DNA of 64,000 nucleotides from Flavobacterium limicola (GTDB lineage Bacteria; Bacteroidota; Bacteroidia; Flavobacteriales; Flavobacteriaceae), in the NCBI RefSeq assembly GCF_003634755.1, contig NZ_RBXA01000001.1, positions 1,240,001-1,304,000 of the forward strand, in the 5' to 3' direction. The stretch's first letter is position 1; each line of letters opens with the position of its first letter. The notes beneath the pieces were generated by a model. The model saw nothing but the letters and a program-made list of their open reading frames with translations. It had not been told where the DNA came from and ran no database searches. This document shows positions 8,110 to 17,203 of this stretch, in pieces. The translations under genes and the position numbers were made by a program.

Positions 8110-8628
8110 TTATTTAGCTTTAATAATTTCCCCATTGGGACGTACCACTAGTTTAATAATTTCTTTATCTTTTTTAATTTTAACGTTATATTGTTTTTTT
8201 ATAATATCTCCCTCTTCTTGTGTGTAAAGAAATTTATCATTTACAATTGTCCAGCCAGGATACGTTCTGTAAATAGAATAGATAACATCACTAGGAAGTC
8301 TTACGTTTTTAAATTCTTCTACAACACGTATTAATTTTCCGTTTTCATTATAAGTAGCAGACAAAGAACCGTTTTTTACTTCCATTACTACAAGATATTC
8401 TTCAGCTCCTTCAGCATCTTTCCCTAGATCATAAGCAATGAATTTTTCTTCTACTATTTTCACTCTTTGGTCCGGATTATTATCAGGGACATAAACTGAA
8501 AAATCAGTTCCAACTCTTTTAATTACTACTCCTGGTAGTTCTTCTATTTTGATTTTTCCTTTTTGAGTTTCTTGAGCATTTGATGCTATTGTGATGCTTA
8601 AAAAAAGTATAATAATAAGTGATTTCAT
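8110..8628 (-). CDS. Secreted PepSY-like protein
   Basis: A 172-residue exported protein with a signal peptide (MKSLIIILFLSITIASNA, cleavage before QE). The C-terminal two thirds have repeated strands of the type YNENGKLIRVVEEFKNV ... LPSDVIYSIYRTYPGWTI, then VKIKKDKEIIKLVVRPNGEI. This is the two-repeat layout of the PepSY-like/BLIP-like small secreted proteins common in Bacteroidetes. Their role is not established; peptidase inhibition or ligand binding has been proposed for the fold. Stands alone between two intergenic regions. Confidence 0.6.
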   Translation of the reverse strand: MKSLIIILFLSITIASNAQETQKGKIKIEELPGVVIKRVGTDFSVYVPDNNPDQRVKIVEEKFIAYDLGKDAEGAEEYLVVMEVKNGSLSATYNENGKLIRVVEEFKNVRLPSDVIYSIYRTYPGWTIVNDKFLYTQEEGDIIKKQYNVKIKKDKEIIKLVVRPNGEIIKAK

Positions 8629-8956
8629 AATATTTAGTTTTAAATTAATTTAATGAGTCATAATACTTGTAATACGCTAATGAATGTTAAGGCTTATCTT
8701 TTCTTCCCCTTTTTTTTAAATGTTTAATTATCTGTTTATCAATGATTTAAAATGTAGATTATCGTAAGTATATGTAAATTTACCTATTTTTTAAAGGCTT
8801 GACTGTTAACGTATTCCATAAACAATGTTAATAAAAGAATAGAATTTCATTTTTTTTTAATAGGATTTAAATTATTTACTTTCAGTGTTTTAACAAAAAA
8901 AAAACACCAATCTTTCGATTGATGCTTTGTATATAATAATTTTTTAGGAGGTGTTT
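8629..8956. other. AT-rich intergenic region
   Basis: This 328-base gap lies between the PepSY-like gene start and the mutB end (both minus). It should contain the promoter of the PepSY-like gene, but I see no exact TAnnTTTG on that strand. The only clear structure is the hairpin at 8895-8921. No open frame of interest. Confidence 0.45.
8895..8921 (-). terminator. Weak terminator after mutB
   Basis: On the minus strand a five-pair stem CAATC/GATTG closed by a GAAA tetraloop is followed by GTG and ten T. It lies about 36 bases past the mutB stop. The stem is short. Confidence 0.5.
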
Positions 8957-11095
8957 TTACTCGAAACTCCCTATCAAAATTTCTAATATTTTAATGGCAG
9001 CTTCACTGATTTTTGTTCCAGGTCCAAATACCGCAACTGCACCGGCATCAAATAAAAATTGATAATCTTGTGCAGGAATTACTCCGCCTACGACCACCAT
9101 AATATCTTCCCGACCGTATTTTTTAAGTTCTTCAATCACTTGTGGTACCAGCGTTTTGTGGCCGGCAGCCAGTGAAGATACCCCTAAAATATGGACATCA
9201 TTTTCTACTGCTTGTTTAGCCGCTTCGGCTGGCGTTTGAAAAAGTGGGCCAATATCAACATCAAAACCAACATCAGCATAACCGGTAGCGACCACTTTGG
9301 CACCACGGTCGTGTCCGTCTTGTCCCATTTTAGCAATCATAATTCTTGGGCGACGTCCTTCTTTTTTAGCGAATTCATCTGCCAGTTGTTTTGCTTTTTC
9401 AAAACTTTTGTCGTCTTTTATTTCTTTGCTATACACACCGCTAAAGGATTTAATTTGTGCTTTGTATCTTCCAAAAACCGTTTCTAGTGCATCGCTGATT
9501 TCTCCTAAGGTTGTTCGGTTTCGGGCCGCTTCAACAGCTATTTCCAATAAATTACCTTCACCGGTTTGAGCACAATGGATTAATTTTTTCAGAGAATTCT
9601 GCACTTTTTCAGTATCTCTGGTGGCTTTGATTCGGTCTAATTGCTCCAGCTGTTGTTTGCGAACCATTTGGTTATCCACATCCAGAATCTGTAAAGGATC
9701 TTCTTTTTCTAATCGGTATTGATTGACACCTACAATAATATCCTGACCGCTGTCTATTCTTGCTTGTTTTCTGGCTGCAGCTTCCTCGATTCTAAGTTTT
9801 GGAATTCCGGATTCAATGGCTTTGGTCATTCCGCCTAGTTCTTCAACTTCTTCGATAAGTTTCCAAGCGTTTTCTGCAATCTCATTCGTTAAACTTTCTA
9901 CGTAGTAACTGCCGGCCCAAGGATCGACTGTTTTGGTGATTTTAGTTTCTTCTTGTAAATAGAGTTGCGTGTTTCGGGCAATTCTAGCCGAGAAATCTGT
10001 TGGTAAAGCGATGGCTTCATCCAAAGCATTGGTATGCAAAGATTGTGTTCCTCCAAAAGCGGCTGCGGCTGCTTCAATACAGGTTCGAGCCACATTGTTA
10101 AAAGGATCTTGCTCTGTTAAACTCCAACCCGAAGTTTGACAATGGGTTCGCAGGGCTAATGATTTATCATCTTTTGGTTCAAATTGTTTGACCAGTTTCG
10201 CCCATATCATTCTTCCCGCACGCATTTTGGCAATTTCCATAAAATGGTTCATTCCAATCGCCCAGAAAAAAGACAGGCGTGGAGCAAATTCATCAATTTT
10301 CATTCCGGTCGCTAATCCTGTTCTGATGTATTCCAGTCCATCGGCCAAAGTGTAAGCCAATTCAATATCAGCAGTGGCTCCCGCTTCTTGCATATGGTAT
10401 CCGGAAATTGAAATTGAGTTGAATTTCGGCATTTTTTTGCTGGTAAATTCAAAAATATCAGCAATGATTTTCATCGAAGGCGTTGGCGGATAAATATACG
10501 TGTTACGCACCATGAACTCTTTTAGAATGTCATTTTGTATCGTACCTGAGAGTAATTCGGGTTTTACGCCTTGTTCTTCGGCGGCGACAATATAGAAAGC
10601 CATAATAGGTAAAACAGCGCCATTCATCGTCATGGAAACGGACATTTCATCCAGCGGAATTTGGTCGAATAATACTTTCATATCTTCCACGGAATCAATT
10701 GCGACTCCCGCTTTTCCTACATCGCCCACTACGCGTTCGTGATCCGAATCATAACCGCGGTGTGTAGGCAAATCAAAAGCGATGGAAAGTCCTTTTTGAC
10801 CCGCAGCCAAATTTCTTCTGTAAAAAGCATTACTTTCTTCAGCGGTCGAAAATCCTGCATATTGACGTACAGTCCATGGTCGGCGGACGTACATTGTGGC
10901 GTAAGGTCCGCGTAAATTTGGTGCAAAACCAGCTCCAAAATTAAGATGAGTAAGATGCTCAATATCTTGTTCTGAATACGTTGGTTTTAGTTCGATTCCC
11001 TCTGCGGTTAGAAAAGTATCAGTCAAAGAATTTTTATTCTCCACTTTCAACGGTGTGCTTTCTAATTTTATATGTTGTAAATCTTTTCTTTTCAT
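8957..11095 (-). CDS. mutB: Methylmalonyl-CoA mutase, large (alpha) subunit
   Basis: Adenosylcobalamin-dependent interconversion of (R)-methylmalonyl-CoA and succinyl-CoA, linking propionate/odd-chain and branched amino-acid breakdown to the citric-acid cycle. The N-terminal TIM barrel contains [18 protein letters not shown]. The C-terminal B12 domain has the DxHxxG motif with cobalt-ligand His595 (DGHDRG), then GPLFQTPAE and the GG of VVVGGVIP. 712 residues, full length. It follows mutA by 67 bases as the last gene of the run udk, DivIC-like, mutA, mutB. The matching GTPase MeaB is at 52417-53508. Confidence 0.96.
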   Translation of the reverse strand: MKRKDLQHIKLESTPLKVENKNSLTDTFLTAEGIELKPTYSEQDIEHLTHLNFGAGFAPNLRGPYATMYVRRPWTVRQYAGFSTAEESNAFYRRNLAAGQKGLSIAFDLPTHRGYDSDHERVVGDVGKAGVAIDSVEDMKVLFDQIPLDEMSVSMTMNGAVLPIMAFYIVAAEEQGVKPELLSGTIQNDILKEFMVRNTYIYPPTPSMKIIADIFEFTSKKMPKFNSISISGYHMQEAGATADIELAYTLADGLEYIRTGLATGMKIDEFAPRLSFFWAIGMNHFMEIAKMRAGRMIWAKLVKQFEPKDDKSLALRTHCQTSGWSLTEQDPFNNVARTCIEAAAAAFGGTQSLHTNALDEAIALPTDFSARIARNTQLYLQEETKITKTVDPWAGSYYVESLTNEIAENAWKLIEEVEELGGMTKAIESGIPKLRIEEAAARKQARIDSGQDIIVGVNQYRLEKEDPLQILDVDNQMVRKQQLEQLDRIKATRDTEKVQNSLKKLIHCAQTGEGNLLEIAVEAARNRTTLGEISDALETVFGRYKAQIKSFSGVYSKEIKDDKSFEKAKQLADEFAKKEGRRPRIMIAKMGQDGHDRGAKVVATGYADVGFDVDIGPLFQTPAEAAKQAVENDVHILGVSSLAAGHKTLVPQVIEELKKYGREDIMVVVGGVIPAQDYQFLFDAGAVAVFGPGTKISEAAIKILEILIGSFE

Positions 11096-11162
11096 TTGTT
11101 AAGTACCAAATTACACGAATGCTGATGAATTTTTAATTTTGATTAGTCTCAATCTCTGAATA

Positions 11163-12527
11163 TTATTCAAGATCTAATCTTTCCTGTTCTATTTTCTCTG
11201 CCAGACGTTTTTCGATTATTGGTGTAATCAATGTTTTTCTTGGTTTGACTTTTACAAAAGGAAACAATTCTAAATCATGTTTCATTTTGTCCTGTTTATT
11301 AGGATGTTTGTTAGTGCCTAATAGAATTTCTTTCCCGGAATCAAATAGTTCCTGAGCTGTATCAGCACTTTCCTGAATTTTCCTTTTGATGATTCCGTCA
11401 TTAAGTTGTTTTAGGAAACCGCCATTTGCCTCAATATCTTTAAATAATGCCAACGCTTTCTCGGCTAATTGATTGGTGAGATTTTCGATATAATAACTGC
11501 CGTCAGCCGGATTATTCACTTTGTCAAAATAACTTTCGTTTTTGAGAATCAACAATTGATTTCGCGCAATTCGGTCACCAAATTCATTGTCTTTGTGGTA
11601 CAACGCATCGTACGGTAAATTTGCAATAGCATCTGCTCCGCCAATAATTGCACTCATACATTCAGTTGTGGTACGCAACATATTTACATTATAATCGTAT
11701 AATGTTTTGTTTCGTTTGGTTGGCGAAACAATAATGTTACAATCCAAGTTGTGGCTGTATTCTTTGGCTATCAGATTAAAAAGTAATCGTAATGCACGCA
11801 GTTTTGCAATTTCAAAAAAGTAATTTGTCCCAACGGCTACTTCAAAAACTATAGGTTGGTTTATATTTTCAATTCGATTGAAATATTCATTGGCTTGTCC
11901 TAAACTATAAGCAATTTGCTGCACCATATTGGCACCTGCATTTTGATACAAAGCAGCATTTATACTGATTAATGACACTGATTTTGTTACTTTTGAAAGT
12001 AAATTCAGGGTGTCAAAATTGCTTTTTTCGTTAGTTACAAACCAGTTTCCATCTTTGGCTAATTGTCCAATTGCATCCAGATTGCAAAAAATAGCAGTAT
12101 TATTTTTCTTTGCGAAAGCATCAATTTTTTTAACGAAATCGATTGAAATAAATCCAAGATTAAAATAAACGTTAACTTTTTCTAATGGTAATTGCTCCAA
12201 AAGATTAGTAATATCAATTGATTCGTTTTCTATTGTAAACCGAAGGCTATCTGCACCACGACTCAAGGTGTCTCGTGCTCTTTCTATTGATTTTTCAACA
12301 TCGTAGACAAAAATGTTTTGGCAAATTTTGAATTCAGTTGCTTTAGTGGAAACAGGAAAAGCTTTAGTGAGTTCATCTTTGTGGTAAAAAGGTTTTACCT
12401 GAATGTCTTCCGGAGAATTCCAAACTAAGGTTTCATTATAATCCGCACCTTTGAGTTCAAATTGGATTTTTTGTTTCCATTGTTTGGAGGAAATGGGATT
12501 GAAATCATCGAAAAGGTTTTTAGCCAT
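11163..12527 (-). CDS. mutA: Methylmalonyl-CoA mutase, small (beta) subunit
   Basis: Non-catalytic partner of MutB in the heterodimeric enzyme. It has the barrel part of the family (ISSKQWKQKIQFELKGADYNETLVW at the start, then GADSLRFTIEN and TNYFFEIAKLRALRLLF) but ends after 454 residues, so it lacks the C-terminal cobalamin-like domain found in longer beta subunits of about 600 residues. The short form is what I would expect in flavobacteria. The reading frame is intact, so this is not a truncation by mutation. Upstream by 48 bases is the DivIC-like gene on the same strand. Confidence 0.92.
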   Translation of the reverse strand: MAKNLFDDFNPISSKQWKQKIQFELKGADYNETLVWNSPEDIQVKPFYHKDELTKAFPVSTKATEFKICQNIFVYDVEKSIERARDTLSRGADSLRFTIENESIDITNLLEQLPLEKVNVYFNLGFISIDFVKKIDAFAKKNNTAIFCNLDAIGQLAKDGNWFVTNEKSNFDTLNLLSKVTKSVSLISINAALYQNAGANMVQQIAYSLGQANEYFNRIENINQPIVFEVAVGTNYFFEIAKLRALRLLFNLIAKEYSHNLDCNIIVSPTKRNKTLYDYNVNMLRTTTECMSAIIGGADAIANLPYDALYHKDNEFGDRIARNQLLILKNESYFDKVNNPADGSYYIENLTNQLAEKALALFKDIEANGGFLKQLNDGIIKRKIQESADTAQELFDSGKEILLGTNKHPNKQDKMKHDLELFPFVKVKPRKTLITPIIEKRLAEKIEQERLDLE

Positions 12528-12575
12528 TTTGTAGTTGATTAAATTATGGTTTTGAATAATTAATAGTTTAATTAT

Positions 12576-12899
12576 TTATTTTTTTTCAATCGTGTCACCT
12601 TCGAATTCGATGATATAAATATCTTCACTATCTTTTTTCATATAGTATTTTTCGCGGGCGTATTTTTCTATTTGTTCTGAATTTTTTAATTGCTTGATGT
12701 TTTCCTGATCCTTTTTTATTTCTTCTTTATAATAGGCTGCGTTATCTTCTAAATCTTCAATTTGCTGGTCTAGAATTCGGTGATCGAAATAGGAATAATT
12801 GTCCAGAAAAATCATCCATGTACAAAAAAACAACAAAACCCAGACATATTTGTTGCTTAAAAATTTAAACCAAGGTTTCTCTTTGTAGGGATTTTTCAT
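12576..12899 (-). CDS. Septum formation initiator, DivIC/FtsB family
   Basis: Small bitopic division protein expected to work with FtsL/FtsQ-type partners at the septum. The 107 residues show a short cytoplasmic N terminus, one transmembrane helix (about 16-30, VWVLLFFCTWMIFL), a coiled coil rich in Glu/Lys/Asn (about 38-75) and the family signature EKYAREKYYMKKDSEDIYIIEF. Preceded by structured element copy D and udk on the same strand, and followed by mutA. The link to the mutase genes looks positional. Confidence 0.88.
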   Translation of the reverse strand: MKNPYKEKPWFKFLSNKYVWVLLFFCTWMIFLDNYSYFDHRILDQQIEDLEDNAAYYKEEIKKDQENIKQLKNSEQIEKYAREKYYMKKDSEDIYIIEFEGDTIEKK

Positions 12900-12910
12900 T
12901 TTATTTTTTT

Positions 12911-13021
12911 TTAGCCCCGATTACAATGGAAATCCTTTTAGTAGGTGATTATGACGAATGAAGATTCACGTACTAAAACATTGCAATCTCGTCTTCAGGA
13001 CGAGACGGGAAATAGCTCCTA
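12911..13021 (-). ncRNA. Structured intergenic element, copy D (Flavo-1 RNA candidate)
   Basis: Read on the minus strand, AGC-TATTT-CCCG (at 13017-13006) pairs with CGGG-GCT (12919-12913), leaving a five-base bulge on the 5' side. Inside are a seven-pair hairpin (TCTCGTC/GACGAGA) and an outer arm TTTTAGTA/TACTAAAA (12936-12943 with 12971-12978). The conserved ends match four other loci in the window. It sits between udk and the DivIC-like gene, in their direction. Whether it is transcribed is unknown. Confidence 0.6.
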
Positions 13022-13050
13022 ATAATAATTCCACTAAAATTACAACTAAA

Positions 13051-13659
13051 TTATAGAATTTTTTGATTTATTACCGCACGAACCACATCAATGGCTACGG
13101 TGTTGTATTTGTCGTTTGGTATTATGATGTCCGCAAATGCCTTAGTTGGTTCAATGAACTGCTCGTGCATTGGCTTCAAAGTAGTTTGATATCTGTTGAT
13201 TACTTCATTCATATCTCGGCCACGTTCCGCGATATCACGTTTCATCCGTCGGATTAATCGCTCGTCAGAATCAGCATGAACATATATTTTTACATCAAAT
13301 AATTCTCTTAATTCTGGATTTGCCAAGATTAAAATTCCTTCGACAATCATCACTTTTCGAGGATGTGTAAAAACAGTATCGTCTGTTCTATTGTGTGTTA
13401 CAAAAGAATAAACGGGTTGATGGATGTTGTTTCCTTCTTTTAATTCCTTGAGATGAGCCACTAATAACGGGAAATCAATGGCACGAGGATGATCAAAATT
13501 AATTAATGCTCTTTCATCAAATGATAGCCCGTGATTTTCTTTGTAATATGAGTCTTGAGAAATAATACCAACTTCAGTTTGTGGTAATTCATTCATAATC
13601 TGATGTACAACGGTTGTTTTTCCGCTTCCTGTACCACCTGCAATTCCTATAATGAGCAT
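13051..13659 (-). CDS. udk: Uridine kinase
   Basis: Phosphorylates uridine and cytidine in pyrimidine salvage. P-loop GIAGGTGSGKTT at residues 5-16, then SQDSYYK and NFDHPRAIDFPLL typical of the nucleoside-binding site, VEGILIL and RLIRRMKRDIAERGRD (lid). The 202 residues are normal. A -7 box (13687-13694) lies about 30 bases upstream. Downstream in the same direction are element D and the DivIC-like gene. Confidence 0.95.
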   Translation of the reverse strand: MLIIGIAGGTGSGKTTVVHQIMNELPQTEVGIISQDSYYKENHGLSFDERALINFDHPRAIDFPLLVAHLKELKEGNNIHQPVYSFVTHNRTDDTVFTHPRKVMIVEGILILANPELRELFDVKIYVHADSDERLIRRMKRDIAERGRDMNEVINRYQTTLKPMHEQFIEPTKAFADIIIPNDKYNTVAIDVVRAVINQKIL

Positions 13660-13686
13660 AAATTTTTTGTTATGTTTTTATCGGAA

Positions 13687-13694
13687 CAAAAATA
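13687..13694 (-). promoter_or_regulatory. Candidate -7 box for udk
   Basis: On the minus strand TATTTTTG matches TAnnTTTG, 27 bases upstream of the udk ATG. No clear -33 partner. Confidence 0.4.
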
Positions 13695-13808
13695 GGAATT
13701 TAATCGGGAGCAGTTTTTCTTTTTTTAAGAAATATTGCTAAATTGCTATATTTATTTAGGGGTTATTAATTGACATTTTTCTATCTTTAGTTTCTAAAAT
13801 TTAAAACA

Positions 13809-14390
13809 TTGTATTCACAAATCAATAAAAACATAAGTCGGTATGTCACTTTTGAACCAAAAGAATTAGAAATTTTCAATTCTTTATTGGAACATAAAAC
13901 GGTTTCTAAGAAAACGATTTTACTTCATGAAGGCGAAATGTGCAATTTTGAAGCTTTTGTCATCAAAGGATGTGTCCGAAAATATTACATTGACGCCAAT
14001 GGTTTTGAAGTAATTCTGCAATTTGCGATTGAAAATGCTTGGGTAAGTGATATTTCTTTCAGTATTTACGAAGATAATCCTAGTAGAGTGTACATTGAAA
14101 CTTTGGAAGATTGTGAATTTTTCCTTTTTAGTCCTGAAACAAAAGAGGAATTATTTTCGAAAGCCCCAAAGTTTGAACGTGCTTTCCGTATTCTGATGCA
14201 ACGAAGTCTTGCCGTTACTCAGGATCGTTTATTTAATACGATTTCTAAATCAGCCACTGAGAAATATTTAGAGTTTCTCGAACATTATCCCACACTTTCA
14301 CAGCGCGTTGCCCAGCATTATATTGCGTCTTATTTGGGAATTTCAGCCGAGTTTCTTAGTAAAATAAGAACTAAAATCGCTAAACTTTAA
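13809..14390 (+). CDS. Crp/Fnr-type transcriptional regulator
   Basis: A 193-residue protein with an N-terminal cNMP-binding-like beta-barrel (KTILLHEGEMCNFEAFVIKGCVRKYYIDANGFEVILQF) and a C-terminal helix-turn-helix (VAQHYIASYLGISAEFLSKIRTKI). The start is a TTG at 13809; no ATG is available before the barrel. It lacks the Fnr iron-sulfur cysteines and the full cAMP-contact motif, so its effector is unknown. It sits directly upstream of pirin and YceI genes on the same strand, and one may guess it controls them. Confidence 0.82.
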   Translation: MYSQINKNISRYVTFEPKELEIFNSLLEHKTVSKKTILLHEGEMCNFEAFVIKGCVRKYYIDANGFEVILQFAIENAWVSDISFSIYEDNPSRVYIETLEDCEFFLFSPETKEELFSKAPKFERAFRILMQRSLAVTQDRLFNTISKSATEKYLEFLEHYPTLSQRVAQHYIASYLGISAEFLSKIRTKIAKL

Positions 14391-14479
14391 ATTCTCGTTT
14401 TTTTCATTTCTTGTCCTAGTTCAATGCATGTGCTTTTTTTTTGACGCAACTTTGCATCATACTATTAAAGAACAGGACA

Positions 14480-15232
14480 ATGGAAAATACAGATAAAATA
14501 ATAGACGGTGCAATTACTAATTCAGTTTTGCATAAATCAAATACTCGCGGTCACGCTAATCATGGTTGGTTAGAATCCTATCATACCTTTAGTTTTGCCA
14601 ATTATCAAAATCCAGAACGGATGAATTTTGGAGTCTTACGCGTTCTAAATGATGACAGAGTCAGCCAAGGAATGGGTTTTGGGAAACATCCACATGATAA
14701 CATGGAAATTATTTCTATTCCGCTCGAAGGTGATTTAGAACACCAAGACAGTATGGGAAATACTACCGTAATCAAGGAAGGTGATATTCAGGCGATGAGC
14801 GCTGGTACCGGAATTTTTCATAGCGAGTACAATAAAAACAAAGATCAGTTGGTTAAATTTTTACAGATTTGGATTTATCCAAATAAAAAAAATGTAACGC
14901 CTCGTTATGACCAAATTACTTTAGATTTAAATGATCGTCACAATAAATTACAGCAAATTTTGTCACCTAATCCAGAAGACGAAGGGGTTTGGATTCATCA
15001 AGATGCTTGGTTTCATATTGGGAAGTTTGACAAGGATTTTTCTACTTCGTACGAATTGAAAAAACCGGGAAATGGAATTTATGCTTTTGTTTTAAAAGGT
15101 GATTTTACAATAGGAAACATCGCTTTAAATGAACGTGACGGATTAGGAATTTGGGATACGAATACAATAAAAATTACCGCTAATTCAGCAAATGCCGAAA
15201 TTTTATTGATGGAAGTTCCAATGCAATTGTAA
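14480..15232 (+). CDS. Pirin family protein
   Basis: Bicupin protein of the pirin/YhhW group, some of which have quercetin 2,3-dioxygenase activity; cellular role unclear. The first cupin holds the metal ligands in FGKHPHDNMEIISIPLEGDLEHQDSMGN plus a later SAGTGIFHSEYN. A second, degenerate cupin occupies about residues 150-245. The frame runs upstream to 14441, but ATG 14480 gives the standard N terminus. 250 residues. The Crp-like gene precedes and a YceI gene follows 39 bases later. Confidence 0.88.
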   Translation: MENTDKIIDGAITNSVLHKSNTRGHANHGWLESYHTFSFANYQNPERMNFGVLRVLNDDRVSQGMGFGKHPHDNMEIISIPLEGDLEHQDSMGNTTVIKEGDIQAMSAGTGIFHSEYNKNKDQLVKFLQIWIYPNKKNVTPRYDQITLDLNDRHNKLQQILSPNPEDEGVWIHQDAWFHIGKFDKDFSTSYELKKPGNGIYAFVLKGDFTIGNIALNERDGLGIWDTNTIKITANSANAEILLMEVPMQL

Positions 15233-15271
15233 TCCATTAAATAATAAAAATAACTAATAAATATCAAAACT

Positions 15272-15802
15272 ATGTCAACAACAAAATGGGTAATTGACCC
15301 AACACATTCAGAAATTGGTTTTAAAGTGAAACACATGATGTTCACTAATGTTTCAGGTAAATTTTCGAAATTTGATGCAACAATTGAAGCAGAAGACAGC
15401 AATTTAGAAAACGCAAAAATTGAATTCACAGGAGCAATTGATTCGATAACAACAGGAAACGCAGATAGAGATGCTCATTTATTGAGTGCTGATTTTTTTG
15501 ATGCTGCACAATTTCCAGAAATTAAATTTAGCGCTACTTCTGTCACTAAAATTAATGAAGGTGAATACGTATTAGTGGGAGATTTGACTTTACACGGCAT
15601 TACAAAATCAGTGGAGTTAGCGGCAGAATACGGAGGATTAATGAAAGATCCTTGGGGAAATACTAAAATGGCACTTGCATTAGAAGGAAAAATTAACAGA
15701 AAAGATTGGGGATTAAACTGGAATTCCGCTCTTGAAACAGGAGGTGTTTTAGTAAGCGAAGAAGTTCGTTTAAACATCGAATTGCAATTTTTGCAACAAT
15801 AA
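15272..15802 (+). CDS. YceI family protein
   Basis: A 176-residue lipocalin-like beta-barrel protein; the family binds isoprenoid or polyprenoid lipids in structures solved for other members. Motifs: WVIDPTHSEIGFKVKHMM at the N terminus, then RDAHLLSADFFDAAQFPEIKF and GDLTLHGITKSVEL. There is no signal peptide, so this copy is probably cytoplasmic, unlike the periplasmic YceI of enterobacteria. It follows pirin closely and likely shares its transcript. Confidence 0.9.
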   Translation: MSTTKWVIDPTHSEIGFKVKHMMFTNVSGKFSKFDATIEAEDSNLENAKIEFTGAIDSITTGNADRDAHLLSADFFDAAQFPEIKFSATSVTKINEGEYVLVGDLTLHGITKSVELAAEYGGLMKDPWGNTKMALALEGKINRKDWGLNWNSALETGGVLVSEEVRLNIELQFLQQ

Positions 15803-15871
15803 TATAAAGTAATTAGACACAAATTTCAAATGAATTATGTCATTTCAGATTTGTGTTTTTTTAAAGATGAA

Positions 15872-16183
15872 ATGATGGAAACCACAAATATTTTATACAT
15901 AGGAAGACATCCGGAAATTCTAGAAACCGTCATCCGATTGATAAATGCAAACGAGAATTGGAATGGAGTAGGCGTTATGAATGATGAGGAAGCGAAGGAA
16001 ATTTTTCTTAAAAAAGATTTTTCTATTGTATTGTTAGGTTCCGGAATTCAGGAAGAAAGTGAAGCTGAATTGTGTGCTTTTTTCAAAAATAAAAATCCAA
16101 ATATTAGGATTGTTCAGCATTATGGAGGTGGCAGTGGTTTACTGAAAAGTGAAATTCTACTTGCCTTGGGAAATACTAAATAG
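15872..16183 (+). CDS. Small receiver-like hypothetical protein
   Basis: About 103 residues beginning MMETTNILYIGRHPEILETVIRLI. The frame stays open to 15830, but the paired ATGs at 15872/15875 fit better. The alternating strand-helix pattern (ILYIGRH, WNGVGVMND, FSIVLLGSGI, NIRIVQHYGGG) resembles a CheY-like fold, yet the acidic pocket and phospho-acceptor aspartate are missing (SIVLLGSG where D would lie). If it is a receiver it is a pseudo-receiver. It ends in a two-way terminator and follows yceI by 70 bases. Confidence 0.55.
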   Translation: MMETTNILYIGRHPEILETVIRLINANENWNGVGVMNDEEAKEIFLKKDFSIVLLGSGIQEESEAELCAFFKNKNPNIRIVQHYGGGSGLLKSEILLALGNTK

Positions 16184-16193
16184 TAGCAGAAAC

Positions 16194-16225
16194 AAAAAGA
16201 GAGCCATTTGAATGACTCTCTTTTT
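16194..16225. terminator. Bidirectional terminator
   Basis: A ten-pair stem AAAAAGAGAG/CTCTCTTTTT (16194-16203 with 16216-16225), with an inner CAT/ATG extension, between convergent genes. Confidence 0.85.
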
Positions 16226-16241
16226 ATTTTATATAAAACTA

Positions 16242-17123
16242 TTATTTATTCTTTTTTGCTTTGATCATCATTTCCAACTGATCCCAAAGTTCTTCTGGAA
16301 TTGCTTCAAGTAAATTGAACTGTCCAGCGCCTTTAAGCCATTCACCACCATCAATTGTAATAACATCACCGTTGATATATGCTGAAAAATCAGAAACTAA
16401 ATAAGCCGCTAGATTGGCTAATTCCTGATGATCTCCCACACGTTTTAACGGCACTTTTTTAGCCATATCAAATTTTTCGGCTAAATCTCCAGGTAACAAT
16501 CGGTCCCACGCACCTTTAGTTGGGAACGGTCCAGGAGCAATTGCATTCGAACGAATTCCGTATTTTGCCCACTCTACCGCGAGACTTCGTGTCATAGCCA
16601 AAACTCCCGCTTTTGCAGTTGCGCTTGGCACCACATAAGCAGAGCCTGTCCAAGCGTAAGTCGTAACGATATTTAAGATAGTAGATGATTTTTGTTTGGT
16701 GTCAATCCAATGTTTTCCAAAAGCAAGTGTACAGTTTTTGGATCCTTTTAAAACGATATCAATTACAGTATCAAAAGCATTAGCAGATAATCTTTCGGTT
16801 GGAGAAATGAAATTTCCGGCAGCATTATTTAATAAAACATCAACTTTACCAAAAGCTTTCAACACTTCTTGCAGCATATTTTCTACTTCTTCATAATGAC
16901 GTACATCACATTGAATAGGCAGACAAGTTCCGCCAGTTTCCGTTTCCAGTTCTGCAGCAGTATTTTTCAGTTTTTCTAAATCGCGTGAAGTAATGGCCAC
17001 TTGCGCACCCAATTCCAAGAAATATTTAGTCATTGCTTTTCCTAAACCGCTTCCGCCTCCGGTTACGACAATCACTTTGCCTTTTAGGGCATCGTCACGT
17101 AACATTTTATCTGTATAGCTCAT
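16242..17123 (-). CDS. SDR oxidoreductase, 2,4-dienoyl-CoA reductase-like
   Basis: Rossmann protein with the TGGGSGLGKA cofactor motif near residues 21-30 and NNAAGNF. The usual SDR YxxxK is replaced by SATAK, while the upstream TTYAWTGSAY keeps a tyrosine. This matches the catalytic layout of mitochondrial/peroxisomal 2,4-dienoyl-CoA reductases (Tyr, Ser, Lys), as does APGPFPTKGAWDRL. It should therefore reduce dienoyl-CoA with NADPH during breakdown of unsaturated fatty acids. 293 residues, monocistronic. Substrate chain length is unknown. Confidence 0.85.
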   Translation of the reverse strand: MSYTDKMLRDDALKGKVIVVTGGGSGLGKAMTKYFLELGAQVAITSRDLEKLKNTAAELETETGGTCLPIQCDVRHYEEVENMLQEVLKAFGKVDVLLNNAAGNFISPTERLSANAFDTVIDIVLKGSKNCTLAFGKHWIDTKQKSSTILNIVTTYAWTGSAYVVPSATAKAGVLAMTRSLAVEWAKYGIRSNAIAPGPFPTKGAWDRLLPGDLAEKFDMAKKVPLKRVGDHQELANLAAYLVSDFSAYINGDVITIDGGEWLKGAGQFNLLEAIPEELWDQLEMMIKAKKNK

Positions 17124-17203
17124 ATTTTTGATATTTTTTTATTGTAAATATAATAAAATTAAATAGTATGCATGCATAATAAAAATAAATTTCAATACCG
17201 ATT

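Noticed and set aside
9672-9680. Exact DnaA-box sequence TTATCCACA
   Set aside because: It lies alone inside the mutB coding region and follows its codons; there is no cluster, so it is not evidence for an origin.
12911-13021. Ordinary terminator between udk and the DivIC-like gene
   Set aside because: The region has hairpins but no T-tract at a stem end, and its ends match four other loci, so the dispersed structured element explains it better.
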